This document shows positions 18,326 through 30,088 of a stretch of DNA of 64,000 bases, piece after piece. The stretch's first letter is position 1; each line of letters opens with the position of its first letter. The position numbers and the translations under genes were made by a program. Source of the stretch: CAYPTB01 sp964413535 (GTDB lineage: Bacteria; Planctomycetota; UBA1135; GCA-002686595); NCBI GenBank assembly GCA_964413535.1, contig CAYPTB010000008.1:62001-126000 (forward strand), written 5' to 3'. The notes under the pieces were generated by a model. It was not told where the DNA came from, made no database searches, and worked only from the letters and a program-made list of their open reading frames with translations.

Positions 18326-18337
18326 CCGGGCGTTTCG

Positions 18338-18786
18338 TCAGCCGAGCAACTCGCCCGCGATCTTCTGCACCAACTTGCCGTCGACCTCGCTCCTGTGGCG
18401 CGACATCGCAGTCTTCATCACCTGACCGATCTGCTTCTTGTCCGTGAGACCGAGCTCCCTGACGATCGCCTCCACGACCGCGCGTGTCTCGCCTTCCCCC
18501 ATGAGCTTGGGAAGGTAGCCTTCGATCACTGCGGCCTCGGCGCGTTCCTTCTGCGCGAGCTCGCTGCGGTCGGCGAGACCGAACGCTTCCGCGCTCTCCA
18601 GTCGCGACTTGTGTGCTTTCTGGAGCACGCTCACCTCGTCATCGCGGTCCAGGGTCCGCCCGAGCTCGATCTTCTTGTTCTTGAAGGCCGCGATCACCAT
18701 CCGCAGCGTGTCACGCGTGAGCGTGTTCCGCTCGAGCATGGCCGTCTTCAAGTCAGCCTCTATTCGCTCCTGGAGGCTCATCGTCG

Positions 18787-18790
<4 letters not shown>
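18338..18790 (-). CDS. yqeY: YqeY/GatB-like domain protein
   Basis: Small protein of the GatB/YqeY family, related to the tRNA-binding tail of the amidotransferase subunit GatB. Its cellular role is not established. The 150 residues have the family's two halves: an N-terminal helical part (LQERIEADLKTAMLERN, TRDTLRMVIAAFKNKKIELG) and the C-terminal YqeY domain (EAAVIEGYLPKLMGEGE; LGLTDKKQIGQVMKTAMSRH). The ATG overlaps the gyrA stop in an ATGA arrangement (18787-18790), so translation is probably coupled to gyrA. Confidence 0.9.
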
Positions 18791-21357
<2,567 letters not shown>

Positions 21358-21467
21358 CGGGTCTCGGATGCGGATCGAGCCCGTCGGCGCGGACCGGCTC
21401 GTGGACGCGGACAGGGAGGGTGGCGAAGTGCGCGGGCTGCTCGCCCGGCTGGCGCCAAAGCCCTCCT

Positions 21468-21488
21468 GGACCCCTTTCGCAGGGGTCC
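21468..21488. other. hairpin in gyrA upstream region
   Basis: An 8-bp perfect stem (GGACCCCT with AGGGGTCC, loop TTCGC) lies 110 bases upstream of gyrA on the divergent side shared with the flavin reductase gene. Role unknown; it could act in the leader of either gene. Confidence 0.35.
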
Positions 21489-21645
21489 TGGAACCGTGAG
21501 ATCATCCCATCGAAAGGACCTGGATTCCAGGTGGTCGCGCCATACCCCTCGCAGGAGAATCGGCGCGCCGGAGCTGGGGGGCGGTTGCCGGGGTCCACCA
21601 GGGCTCTCGGGACCCCGCGACGTCTCCGGACCCGGACAAGGATCC

Positions 21646-22128
21646 ATGGCAAGACCGCACAGCCCTCTCGCACGCGCACTGGGTCGCATCCCGACCGGCC
21701 TCTACATCGTGAGCTCGCGGGAGGCGGAAGGACGCGTCCTGGGGTTCCTGGGCTCCTTTCTCATGCAGGTCGGGTTCGATCCCCCGACCTTGTGCGTGGC
21801 GATCGCGAAGGGACGCGACCACCTGGCGGCGATCCGCGCCACGAAGGGCTTCGCCGTCTCGATCCTCGACTCCGACAGCAAGGGTCTCATGGCGGGGTTC
21901 TTCAAGCCACCTCTGCCGGGAGAGAGCCCCTTCCACGGCCTGGCCGTTCTGACCGCACCCTCAGGTTCCCCGGTACTCGCGGGGGCTCTTGCGTGGCTCG
22001 ATTGCGAGTACACGGGCGAGCATGCGACCGGAGACCATTCCGTCGTCTTCGGCCGGGTCACGGCTGGCGACCTCCAACGGGAGGGCGACCCCTCGATCCA
22101 CCTTCGCAAGGACGGTCTGGGGTACTAG
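21646..22128 (+). CDS. flavin reductase-like (FMN-binding split barrel) protein
   Basis: Probable flavin reductase or FMN-binding redox protein. The 160 residues match the flavin_reduct domain: ALGRIPTGLYIVSSREAEGR near the start, LGSFLMQVGFDPPTLCVAIA in the middle, and FAVSILDSDSKGLMAGF. The second half keeps LDCEYTGEHATGDHSVVFGR. The reading frame is open far upstream, but that part is the antisense of gyrA. The ATG at 21646 is the only start that gives a family-sized protein. The stop overlaps the stop of the convergent peptidase gene by four bases. Substrate and electron donor cannot be told. Confidence 0.85.
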   Translation: MARPHSPLARALGRIPTGLYIVSSREAEGRVLGFLGSFLMQVGFDPPTLCVAIAKGRDHLAAIRATKGFAVSILDSDSKGLMAGFFKPPLPGESPFHGLAVLTAPSGSPVLAGALAWLDCEYTGEHATGDHSVVFGRVTAGDLQREGDPSIHLRKDGLGY

Positions 22129-23795
22129 GGGACGCGCGGGCGGCTCGAGCGGTCCTGGGAGTCCGCCTTCCGGGTGCCGCGCAAACCGCTCGCGAGCTCG
22201 CTCATGAGATCCTCGATCGGGCCGAGCGGGTCCCCCAGCGCATCCTCCAGGCGCAGCAGGGACTCGAGGTGTCCGCCGAGACTGCGGCGAGCGCCCACCT
22301 CGAGCCAATCCAGCGCAGCGGCCACGTCGCCTGCTTCGAGCGCTTCCACGGCCAGGTCGTCGAGCGCGGCCGGGTTCAATCGTCCGCTCGGCCCCGCTGC
22401 CTGGGCGGCCCGTTGCACGAGTTCGGCCAGCTCGTCGTTCCGGCGGCTCGTCTCCACTCGTTCGAGCGCGCGGTCGTAGCGACCCAGACGCAGCTCGACT
22501 TCGATGGTGTCCCTCGGAAGCTGCGCGGCGAGCGAGACGATTTCTCCGAGCAGTGCCGCGGCGAAGAGTGTGTAGCCGATGCGCGCCCAGCGCCCGAGGC
22601 TCCGTCGCAGCCGCAAGCCCACACGAGCATCGCGGCTGAGCGCGCGCACGAAGAGCACCCTCTGTGCAACGCTGAAATGCCGCCAGGAAGACCGGGCCCG
22701 CGCGTGAACGCCTCCGCCGACATTCTCCAGCGCCCGCACGAGGGCCTCCCCGTCGCCGGTGACTTCGTGACTCGCGAGGTCGGCGTCGAGTTCGAAGCGC
22801 CGCGAGAGATATCCGAAGGCCGCATACCACGAAACGGCGAGCCCGACCACGACCAGGCCCCACGCGATCTCGCCCTCGATCGGGAGATTGGACAGCATTA
22901 GGTCGCCCGCGAGGAAGAAGACGAGCGTCCAAGCACCGAACACGACGACGTGGTGGCGCTGCGCATGTCCGATCTCGTGGCCGAAGACGGCTGCGAGCTC
23001 GCGGGGAGGGAGCTGGGCCAACAGCGCGTCGGAGAAGAGCACCACGCGATGACGTGCGAGGAAGCCTACGATGGCGGCGTTCGCCATCGTGTGGCCCGTA
23101 CGCCATACGTATAGCCCCTTGCAGCGAAACTCGGCACGGGTGGCGACGGACTCCAGAACGGAGCGGGCGAGGCCGCGCTCGAGCGGCTCCGTTTCCCATG
23201 TGTTGCGCAGGATCGCGGGTAGGAACAGCGCGAAGAGCGCGATCGAAGCGGCTGCGAAGGCCGCGTGCAACAGCGCCACTTCCTCGACGAAGGCCTGGGT
23301 CACGCCGTCGAAGGAGAGAAGTCCCGCAACGCACAGGTACAAGGCCAGCGGCACGATACCGGACAGGAACAACCGCGTCTGGAAGCGCCGCGCGCTCCGG
23401 ATGGCGCTGGGGCTCGATGCTCCGAGGCGTACGCGGGCATCGATCGCAGCCAGCTCGAAGGCGAGGAACGGGACGATCGTGAGGAGCAACGCGGGCTCCG
23501 GCCAGTCGGAGGAACCGGACTCCACGTCCAGCCAGCCTCGTACGGATTCCTGCCAGCCGAAGCCTGCAACCGCCAGGAAGAAGAGTAGGGGCGGCGACAT
23601 CTGGAGCACCCGCGCCGCGAGATCTGCCTGCCGAAATCGCCCCGCCATCGACCGGGCCCGCGCGAGTCGATTGAGAAGATGCGGCACCGGCAGGAGCCCG
23701 AGGATCGCCCACGGCGCCGTCCAGCCGCTCTCGACCCCTAGGTCGGCGGCAACGACGATTGCGACGGCGACGACGATGTGCGACAGGTACCCCAC
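22125..23795 (-). CDS. M48-family integral membrane zinc metallopeptidase
   Basis: Probable membrane-embedded protease of the M48 (HtpX/Ste24) group. Several hydrophobic segments fill the first 250 residues. The zinc site HEIGHAQRHH is near residue 271 and the third ligand is probably the Glu in LSRRFELDADLASHEVTGD, about 70 residues on. Further helices follow, then a C-terminal cytosolic region of about 150 residues of helical repeats. At 556 residues it is longer than HtpX. The specific substrate is unknown. Confidence 0.85.
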   Translation of the reverse strand: MGYLSHIVVAVAIVVAADLGVESGWTAPWAILGLLPVPHLLNRLARARSMAGRFRQADLAARVLQMSPPLLFFLAVAGFGWQESVRGWLDVESGSSDWPEPALLLTIVPFLAFELAAIDARVRLGASSPSAIRSARRFQTRLFLSGIVPLALYLCVAGLLSFDGVTQAFVEEVALLHAAFAAASIALFALFLPAILRNTWETEPLERGLARSVLESVATRAEFRCKGLYVWRTGHTMANAAIVGFLARHRVVLFSDALLAQLPPRELAAVFGHEIGHAQRHHVVVFGAWTLVFFLAGDLMLSNLPIEGEIAWGLVVVGLAVSWYAAFGYLSRRFELDADLASHEVTGDGEALVRALENVGGGVHARARSSWRHFSVAQRVLFVRALSRDARVGLRLRRSLGRWARIGYTLFAAALLGEIVSLAAQLPRDTIEVELRLGRYDRALERVETSRRNDELAELVQRAAQAAGPSGRLNPAALDDLAVEALEAGDVAAALDWLEVGARRSLGGHLESLLRLEDALGDPLGPIEDLMSELASGLRGTRKADSQDRSSRPRVP

Positions 23796-23914
23796 AGACC
23801 GCGCAAGGTAGCGGGTCCTGACCCCACGCGGGCGATCGACCGCTCCGGACCGAAACCGCTGCGGGGCTCACAGATCCTGCGTGGTTGGCCCGCTCGCCTG
23901 ATCACTGAAGGAAG

Positions 23915-23936
23915 CACCCCTTGGAGAAGGGGGGTG
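23915..23936 (-). terminator. possible terminator after dapF
   Basis: Hairpin CACCCC(TT)...AAGGGGGGTG, 75 bases after the dapF stop; on the minus strand it is followed by a T/C-rich stretch. Moderate stem, no clean T-run. Confidence 0.4.
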
Positions 23937-24011
23937 GCGGAAGCCAGGAAAGGGTCACCGTAGCGAGCTCGAGCCTTCGGGAAGAAAGGGCTTGCTGAGC
24001 GTGACGGGATC

Positions 24012-24761
24012 TCATTCGACCGGTCCGGACAAATGGAGGCGGCCCGCCCGTAAGCCGACTTCCAAGCGCCCCCCTGGCATCTCGATCGTCACCGGCCAAA
24101 CCGTCACGCCTCGCTCCATGGCCGCCAGAGCAACGGAGCAGGCGCCGCTCCCACACGCCGCCGTCTCACCGACGCCGCGCTCGAAGACGCGGGCGACGAT
24201 CGCCCCACGCGTGACCATCGCCAATTCGACGTTCGTTCGATTCGGGAACCGCGGGTGTCGCTCGAGGAATGGGCCTAGTTCGGGGAGGCGCTCCAGGAGC
24301 CTTGCATCGCCGAACACCACGCAATGCGGGTTTCCGACGTCGACGAGGGTCACCGAGAGTGCATCGCCCTGGACCTCGATGCACGCGCGCTCCAGTGACC
24401 GCAATCGACCCATGTCGGCGGTTGCACGCACGACGCGGCCAGCTGCGAACTCGACCTCGATCGCATTGACGCCCGCGTCGGTACGGACGCGCAGGGGTGC
24501 GCAAGAGGCGCGCTTCTCCGCGACGAGCTTCGCGACACAGCGCAAGCCGTTGCCGCAAGTCTCGGCGCGGCTCCCGTCCCTGTTGTAGAGCACCATGCGG
24601 GCGTCGACGCCCGGTTCGGGCAGGACGAGCAGCAAGCCGTCTCCTCCGTCGGCGTAGCACAACTCCATCGCGAGCCGAGCTGGATCGAGCGGAGGCGGCG
24701 CTTCGAAGCCGTCCCATACGTGGAAGACGTTCCCGGCCGCGCTGTAGATCGCGAGCGGCAA
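24012..24761 (-). CDS. dapF: diaminopimelate epimerase
   Basis: Converts LL- to meso-diaminopimelate for lysine and peptidoglycan synthesis. Both catalytic cysteines are in place: NRDGSRAETCGNGLRCVAKL and GVGETAACGSGACSVALAAM. DVGNPHCVVF and RTNVELAMV are further family motifs. The open frame extends into rnhC up to 24845, but the protein starts naturally near LPLAIYSAAGNVFHVWDG. The only start codon there is TTG at 24761, seven bases after the rnhC stop, giving 249 residues. Coupling with rnhC is likely. No strong ribosome site is seen for this TTG. Confidence 0.92.
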   Translation of the reverse strand: MPLAIYSAAGNVFHVWDGFEAPPPLDPARLAMELCYADGGDGLLLVLPEPGVDARMVLYNRDGSRAETCGNGLRCVAKLVAEKRASCAPLRVRTDAGVNAIEVEFAAGRVVRATADMGRLRSLERACIEVQGDALSVTLVDVGNPHCVVFGDARLLERLPELGPFLERHPRFPNRTNVELAMVTRGAIVARVFERGVGETAACGSGACSVALAAMERGVTVWPVTIEMPGGRLEVGLRAGRLHLSGPVE

Positions 24762-24768
24762 CGTTCGT

Positions 24769-25674
24769 CTACTTGCGCCTGCCAACGATCTTCTCCGTAG
24801 TCCTGAAGTGTAGCTTCGCGACGAGCCCGAGCTTCTCCCGGCCATGAATCGCGAGGAACTGGCGCGCTGCGCGCTCGACTTGCGGCCCAGCGCCCTTCGG
24901 CAGGTCGACGGCGACTTCGTCGGAGAGTTCCTTCAGTCGCTCGAGGAACGCCGCGCGCGCGAGGAAACTCGCTGCCGCGACCGACGCAAAGCGCTCCGCT
25001 CCGTGCATCTGCAGGAGCTTCACACCCAATCCCGACATCGCCTCGACCAATCTTCCTTTGCTCTTCGAGAATTGGTCGATCATCACGAGGTCGCCAGGCC
25101 GCGCTAGTTCGCTCATCACCTCGCGGTAGAGATCGGAGAGCACGAGCGCGACGTTCTCGAGGAGGCCGTGCCGGCGATTGTACTCGGAGGGATCGACGAC
25201 GCGCAGCGCGTGGGGGAAGTGCTCGCGCAGAAGCGGCGCTTGGCGAAGGATCATCTGGTCGGAGACCTGCTTGCTGTCCGCGATGCCGCCCGCCTTCAGC
25301 TTTTCCGCATCGCCGGCTTCGAGGCGGATCGCGGCGACGACGAGCGGACCGAAGTAGTCGCCCTTACCGGACTCGTCCCCGCCGACCGACGCTTCTTCAG
25401 GCGACGGACTACCCCCGCACGATGCGGGTTTCCGAGTGGTCGCAGTAGTCTTCCTCGTCCTGTGCCCCAAGTGACGCTCGACGAAGCGTTCGGCCTCGCT
25501 CCCCTGCACCACGAGCTTGCCCGAAAGATAGAGCGTCGCAACGACGCCCTCGCCGCGCACGCTGAAGTGCGCGTGGTCGACTGGTCGCGATTCGAAGCAT
25601 TCGGCGGAGATCTTCGAGCGGAACTCGCGCTGCTCGGCGGGAGACAACGTGAGGACGATGGTCTGTTGAGCCAT
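24769..25674 (-). CDS. rnhC: ribonuclease HIII
   Basis: Cleaves RNA in RNA-DNA hybrids. The start at ATG 25674 gives 301 residues, the usual size. Residues 1-90 form the TBP-like substrate-binding domain found in RNase HIII (QQTIVLTLSPAEQREFRSKI; HFSVRGEGVVATLYLSGKLV). The catalytic domain follows with VGGDESGKGDYFGPLVVAAI (first Asp and the Glu of the active site), GIADSKQVSD, and LVMIDQFSKSKGRL. The G-K-G after DES is diagnostic of HIII versus HII. It is immediately upstream of dapF. Confidence 0.93.
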   Translation of the reverse strand: MAQQTIVLTLSPAEQREFRSKISAECFESRPVDHAHFSVRGEGVVATLYLSGKLVVQGSEAERFVERHLGHRTRKTTATTRKPASCGGSPSPEEASVGGDESGKGDYFGPLVVAAIRLEAGDAEKLKAGGIADSKQVSDQMILRQAPLLREHFPHALRVVDPSEYNRRHGLLENVALVLSDLYREVMSELARPGDLVMIDQFSKSKGRLVEAMSGLGVKLLQMHGAERFASVAAASFLARAAFLERLKELSDEVAVDLPKGAGPQVERAARQFLAIHGREKLGLVAKLHFRTTEKIVGRRK

Positions 25675-25744
25675 GGAGAGGAGTAGGAGCGTAGTACCGG
25701 CGTGACTGCGCGGCATGCGGCGACACGGAGCCGCTCGGAAAGAC

Positions 25745-26746
25745 TCAGGGTAGGTATGGCATGAGGTCGCGGGCGAAGAGCCGGGACAGCTCGAGCGCGC
25801 TCTCCTCGCTGATGTGTTCCCCGTCGAAGAGAGCCTCCCGGGAATAGAACTCCCGGTAGCGTTCACGGTCGGAGTACGAGATCACGGGAGGGGGTGGTCC
25901 GAAGCTCAGCCGCAGCTCCTCCGGCGGTGACCAGCTCCCGGGCGGAACGACGAAGACCACCTCCACCCCGGCGGTGCGAGCTGCGCGAACCTGTCGCTCG
26001 ATGGCCGCGAGGTTCAACTGGGCCAGCGGCTCGTTGTCGATCGGTTCCACACGCAGGTCAGGGTTCGTGATGAAGGCCGCGCGGCGCTCGCGCACACCGC
26101 TGAACGCCTCGGCCTCGAGCGACCGATAGCCGCCGTTGAGCCGAGCTTCGGCCAAGAGTGTTCGGTTGGCTTCCTGCTGGAGAGCGTCGAGCATCTCCAC
26201 GCCGCGGCCGAAATTGGTGAGTCGCCGAACACACAGATGCACGTGCCGGATGGCAAGGTTCGCGCGCTGAGCTCGCCCGAGGCCTGGGTAGGTGAAGCAC
26301 GACTCGAGCGCGTTTCGCGTACCTTCGAGGGTGTGCCAGTGGACCGCCCGACGCGAGGACTCGTTGCCACGCAAGTCGCCTGGATCCCAGGGCGAGAGCT
26401 CCACGACGGCTCGAACAAGCCTGCTCGGCCGTCGCTCGAGGACCTCGGACAACATGGCATTCGCCTCGAAGCGCCCAACTCCCGGAGCCGCCAAGTTGAA
26501 TGCTCGCAGATTGCGGCCGTGGCGCTTCCACTCGAGTTCCATTTCGCGTGGAGCGAAGGAGCGGTAGACGCGGCTCGAGCCGAAGAGCAAGACGTCATAG
26601 ACGTCCGCGTGCTCGAGGAAGTAGGCCCATTTCTCCCTCACACCCGCGCCCCCCGGCCAGATCATGGCCGCACGGAGGGGCGCGGCAACGGCTAGGAACC
26701 CGCAAGCGGCCGCGAGGCCACACAGTAGGAAGCGTAGGCCCGGCAT
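25745..26746 (-). CDS. membrane-anchored SGNH/DUF1574-like protein
   Basis: Probable periplasmic protein held by one N-terminal helix (GLRFLLCGLAAACGFLAVAA). The 333 residues begin, after the anchor, with YDVLLFGSSRVYRSFAPREM, the G-S-S-R form of block I seen in SGNH-like proteins of cell-surface polysaccharide modification. AFNLAAPGVGRFEANAMLSE resembles block II, and EVVFVVPPGSW and DGEHISEESALELSRLFA (D..H near the C-terminus) complete the fold. Catalytic activity is uncertain because the usual GDS is replaced by GSS. The start is set at ATG 26746 because upstream sequence lacks hydrophobic character. Confidence 0.65.
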   Translation of the reverse strand: MPGLRFLLCGLAAACGFLAVAAPLRAAMIWPGGAGVREKWAYFLEHADVYDVLLFGSSRVYRSFAPREMELEWKRHGRNLRAFNLAAPGVGRFEANAMLSEVLERRPSRLVRAVVELSPWDPGDLRGNESSRRAVHWHTLEGTRNALESCFTYPGLGRAQRANLAIRHVHLCVRRLTNFGRGVEMLDALQQEANRTLLAEARLNGGYRSLEAEAFSGVRERRAAFITNPDLRVEPIDNEPLAQLNLAAIERQVRAARTAGVEVVFVVPPGSWSPPEELRLSFGPPPPVISYSDRERYREFYSREALFDGEHISEESALELSRLFARDLMPYLP

Positions 26747-26943
26747 CGACTCCGAGAGGTTAACTGCCCCGGCGGAGAATGAACTCGTCGTCTGGGTCGA
26801 TCGAAGGAAGTTGCGAGCCGAGACCGGGGCTCCTAGGGAGCTCGTTCGGTGCTTCGCGCCTTCGGTCACGGCGACCCGCTCGTCTAGAATCCCAGCGTCC
26901 GCTGCCAGGCTGTCCCTCATCCCCCCCTGAACGGAGTACTCGC

Positions 26944-28317
26944 GTGGCTTCCGCGATCCAAGACTCGATCCTCCAATCCCTCGGCAACACGCCGATGGTC
27001 CGTCTGAAAACGATCGGCAAGCAGACCGGCTGCGAGATCCTCGCAAAGTGTGAATTCCTGAATGCGGGTGGTTCGGTGAAGGACCGCATTGGCCGGCGGA
27101 TGATCGAAGAAGCCGAGAAGAAGGGTCGCATCAAACCGGGCGACACGCTCATCGAACCGACTTCAGGCAATACCGGGATTGGAATGGCTCTCGCAGCGGC
27201 CGTGAAGGGCTACCGAATGATCATCACGATGCCCGAGAAGATGAGTCGCGAGAAACAAGTCGTTCTCGAGGCGCTCGGAGCGGAGATCATTCGCACGCCG
27301 ACCGAAGCTGCGTGGGACGCACCCGAGAGCCACATCGGCGTAGCGAAACAGCTTCATGCCGTTATCCCGAATTCACACATCCTCGACCAGTATTCCAACC
27401 CAGACAACCCCGACGCGCACTACTACGGCACAGGGCAGGAGATCGTCGATCAGACGGGGGGCAAGCTCGACTTCTTCGTCGCGACCGCCGGCACGGGTGG
27501 GACGATCACGGGAGCTGCGAAGAGGATCAAGGAAAAGGTGCCGCGAGTGAGGGTCATCGGTGTCGACCCGGTCGGTTCGATCCTTGCCGGTCCGGAACCT
27601 ATTCAGCCCTACAAGGTCGAGGGCATCGGTTACGACTTCATCCCCGACGTTCTCGAGCGCGAGGTCGTGGACGAGTGGATCAAGACGTCGGACCGAGAGT
27701 CGTTCCTCATGGCGCGGCGCCTCATTCGCCAGGAGGGCATGCTGTGCGGAGGAAGCTCTGGCTCGGCCGTCTGGGCTGCCGTGGAGGTGGCCAAGCGCGC
27801 CGGGCCTGGGAAGCGCCTCGTCGTGATCTTGCCCGACTCGGTGCGCAATTACATGACGAAGTTCCTGGACGACGCGTGGATGCGCGAGAACGGCTTCACG
27901 GAGGGGCTGTGGGGGACACAGACGCTCGGTGAGGTGCTGCGCAGCATGCCGCGTCGTGATGTGATCACGGCGTCTTCGAGCGACACCGTCGCCGACACGG
28001 TGATGCAGATGAAAGAACATGGAGTGAGCCAACTCCCGGTCGTCGAGGAACATCGTTTGGTCGGTATCGTGACCGAGTCGGACCTGCTCTCGAAACTAGT
28101 CGAGGGCAACGCTTCGCTCGCAACCTCGGTCGCCGAAGTCATGTTCCGCAAGGTCGTCACCGTACACGTCAACGACGACGCAAGCGTGCTGACGAAGCTC
28201 TTCGCCACCGGAAACGTCGGCCTGGTCGTCGACGACCGAAAGCACCTGCTCGGCATCCTGACGAAGATGGATCTCGTCGAGCGCCTCACCGGCAGCGCGG
28301 GAGATTCCCTCGGCTGA
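26944..28317 (+). CDS. cbs: cystathionine beta-synthase (PLP) with tandem CBS domains
   Basis: PLP enzyme that condenses serine (or O-acetylserine) with homocysteine or sulfide. The GTG at 26944 has GGAG seven bases upstream and gives 457 residues. The catalytic domain (about 1-320) has the PLP lysine in NAGGSVKDRIG (Lys46), PTSGNTGIGMA, the phosphate-cup ATAGTGGTITG, and CGGSSGSAVW. Residues about 335-457 hold two CBS domains (VITASSSDTVADTVMQMKEH; GVSQLPVVEEHRLVGIVTES; NVGLVVDDRKHLLGILTKMD). Catalytic plus C-terminal CBS pair is the cystathionine beta-synthase layout rather than plain CysK. It is divergent from the SGNH-like gene and ends at a strong terminator. Confidence 0.92.
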   Translation: MASAIQDSILQSLGNTPMVRLKTIGKQTGCEILAKCEFLNAGGSVKDRIGRRMIEEAEKKGRIKPGDTLIEPTSGNTGIGMALAAAVKGYRMIITMPEKMSREKQVVLEALGAEIIRTPTEAAWDAPESHIGVAKQLHAVIPNSHILDQYSNPDNPDAHYYGTGQEIVDQTGGKLDFFVATAGTGGTITGAAKRIKEKVPRVRVIGVDPVGSILAGPEPIQPYKVEGIGYDFIPDVLEREVVDEWIKTSDRESFLMARRLIRQEGMLCGGSSGSAVWAAVEVAKRAGPGKRLVVILPDSVRNYMTKFLDDAWMRENGFTEGLWGTQTLGEVLRSMPRRDVITASSSDTVADTVMQMKEHGVSQLPVVEEHRLVGIVTESDLLSKLVEGNASLATSVAEVMFRKVVTVHVNDDASVLTKLFATGNVGLVVDDRKHLLGILTKMDLVERLTGSAGDSLG

Positions 28318-28360
28318 GGATTCCGCTGACCCTCCGCGCACGGGGTGTTCGCAGCGATTC

Positions 28361-28394
28361 CACTCGGCCGGGGTCAAACGGCCCCGGCCGAGTG
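28361..28394. terminator. strong hairpin terminator between convergent genes
   Basis: A perfect 13-bp GC-rich stem (28361-28373 with 28382-28394) has an 8-base loop, located 44 bases after cbs and just 7 bases after the stop of the convergent VOC gene. It probably serves both directions, although T-tracts are poor. Confidence 0.8.
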
Positions 28395-28401
28395 CTCCGC
28401 G

Positions 28402-29280
28402 CTACTTCTTCTTGGGTGACTTCGCAGATGCGGCGGGCGGCTTGCTCGGCGAGACCTGCGTTTTCTTCGCGGCTTCGTGCTTCTGCCCAATATCGAAGGT
28501 GAGCTTGATGATCGAGAAGGTAGCGCCTGCCGGATCGGCGAGCACGGAGAAACGGCCGACGGTTGGAATGTCCATCGGCGGGACGATCACCTTGCCGCCC
28601 AAGCGCTTTGCTCGCTCGGAGTCGCCGTCGCAGTCGCCGACCAGGAAGTAGATCATCCAGTGCGGCGGCACCGGACCTTGCTCGGGCATGAGTTCCATCA
28701 TCCCGCCCATGGGCATCAGAACACCTGGCGCATGGATCTCGCGATAGGGGAATCCTGCGGCGTTGCTCTGCTTCACTCCCCACTGGAAAACGCCGGTGTA
28801 GAACCTCTCTGCTTTGTCGACTCCCTTCGTTGCGAGTTCGAACCAGCATGGCGTGCCGCCGTCCCCCATGACGGCGCTGCCCGTGTGCGCTTTGGACTGC
28901 CAAATGGAGAACGTCGCGTCTGTCGGGTCTTTGCAGATTGCCATACGGCCGACATCCATGACATCGAAGGGGCCTTGCTCGACCTTGCCCCCGTGCTTTG
29001 CGATCTCTTGGCAAGAAGCGTCTGCGTTCACAACGGAGACGTAGGGCATCCAGTGCGGCGGAACGCCCCGCTTGAGCAGTTCGGGCGGTAGCTCGTAGAG
29101 TCCTGCCAGGTCCTTCCCCTTCATCTGGCACATCGTGTAGACGCCGAACTGTCCAGCAGGCTTGTCCTCGTACTTCCAGCCAAAGAGTTCGCTGTAGAAG
29201 GCCTTCGTGCGCTGGGGCTCTACGGTTCCGACTTCGGCCCAGCAGAACGCGCCGGGCGGGTGATTCTTGATCTCGGGCAT
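28402..29280 (-). CDS. protein of two VOC (glyoxalase-like) domains with Lys/Pro/Ala tail
   Basis: Vicinal-oxygen-chelate protein of the common two-domain type. The 292 residues form two homologous halves: GAFCWAEVGTVEPQRTKAFY SELFGWKYED in the first and GGTPCWFELATKGVDKAERF YTGVFQWGVK in the second. Each ends with a D(P/A).GATFSI-type strand (KDPTDATFSIWQ; ADPAGATFSIIK). The last 25 residues are Lys/Ala/Pro/Ser-rich and look disordered. The ATG at 29280 has an excellent AAAGGAGGA ribosome site. Substrate and metal cannot be assigned; relatives are annotated only as VOC family or CFP30B-like. Confidence 0.85.
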   Translation of the reverse strand: MPEIKNHPPGAFCWAEVGTVEPQRTKAFYSELFGWKYEDKPAGQFGVYTMCQMKGKDLAGLYELPPELLKRGVPPHWMPYVSVVNADASCQEIAKHGGKVEQGPFDVMDVGRMAICKDPTDATFSIWQSKAHTGSAVMGDGGTPCWFELATKGVDKAERFYTGVFQWGVKQSNAAGFPYREIHAPGVLMPMGGMMELMPEQGPVPPHWMIYFLVGDCDGDSERAKRLGGKVIVPPMDIPTVGRFSVLADPAGATFSIIKLTFDIGQKHEAAKKTQVSPSKPPAASAKSPKKK

Positions 29281-29399
29281 GGTTCCTCCTTTGGTTCCGA
29301 AGGCCGCCATCGTATCGAGGTCGATGGATGCCGGCCTCTTCGAGCCATCCCCCCTCAGGGAAGACGCCGCTATCCCCGTCAAAGAGATCGGCTTCCGAT

Positions 29400-30077
29400 T
29401 CAGCAGCCCAACCGTTCGCAGAGCGAGGTCAGGTCGTTCGTGACGAGATCGGGCTTCAGGTCCATGGGAAGCGCTTCGTTCAACCGGTTGACCCAAGCAG
29501 CGGACCAACCGAGTGACTTCGCAGGACGAATGTCGTGACGCAGGCTTTGGGCGACGTGGAGAACTTGGTCCTTTCCGAGATCGAGGAGCTTCAACGCTTC
29601 GTGGAAGTGCCCAGCGGCAGGCTTGTAGGAGCGTATCTGCTGCGCGGTGACGAGGACGTCGAACGGGGCGTCGATCAGCGAGACCGTCTGCTCGAGTGTC
29701 CCCAAATCGACGTTGGATAGGATCGCGAGGCGATAGCGTTCGCGCAGGCGCAAGAGGGCGTCGTGCGTCTCGGGGAACGGCTGCCACATGCCCATGCTCA
29801 GTGCGAAGCTCCTGAGCTCGGCCTCCGTGGGCTCGCATTGCTGCTTGCGTGCTGCGCGGGCCATCGAGATAGCGAGCACATCTGCGTAGGGCCGGTAGGG
29901 GCCAGCTTCGAGTTCTAGCTCCTCGTTCTCGCGATCGACGAGCAGGCGCTTCACTTCAGCACCCCGCAGGCTCGCCATCGACCGGATCGCATCGCTGACC
30001 CCTCCGAGCCAATCCACTAAGGTCCCGTAGCAGTCGAAGGTCAGAGCGCGGACGCGCTCGAGCTCGAGCTTCGCCAT
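29400..30077 (-). CDS. HAD-superfamily hydrolase (haloacid dehalogenase type II-like)
   Basis: Probable phosphatase or L-2-haloacid dehalogenase-like hydrolase. Motif I is ALTFDCYGTLVDW with the nucleophile Asp. LAILSNVDLGTLEQTV carries motif II (S-N). RSYKPAAGHFHEAL carries the motif III Lys. VLHVAQSLRHDIRPAKSLGWSAAWVNR occupies the motif IV region, where S.RHD replaces the usual D. The (FDCYGTL)VDW and SYKP patterns are those of the type II dehalogenase subfamily. The ATG at 30077 has GAGGA eight bases before it; an ATG at 30092 overlaps the preceding stop as ATGA. The 225-residue length fits. Confidence 0.82.
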   Translation of the reverse strand: MAKLELERVRALTFDCYGTLVDWLGGVSDAIRSMASLRGAEVKRLLVDRENEELELEAGPYRPYADVLAISMARAARKQQCEPTEAELRSFALSMGMWQPFPETHDALLRLRERYRLAILSNVDLGTLEQTVSLIDAPFDVLVTAQQIRSYKPAAGHFHEALKLLDLGKDQVLHVAQSLRHDIRPAKSLGWSAAWVNRLNEALPMDLKPDLVTNDLTSLCERLGC

Positions 30078-30088
30078 GGTGTCATTCC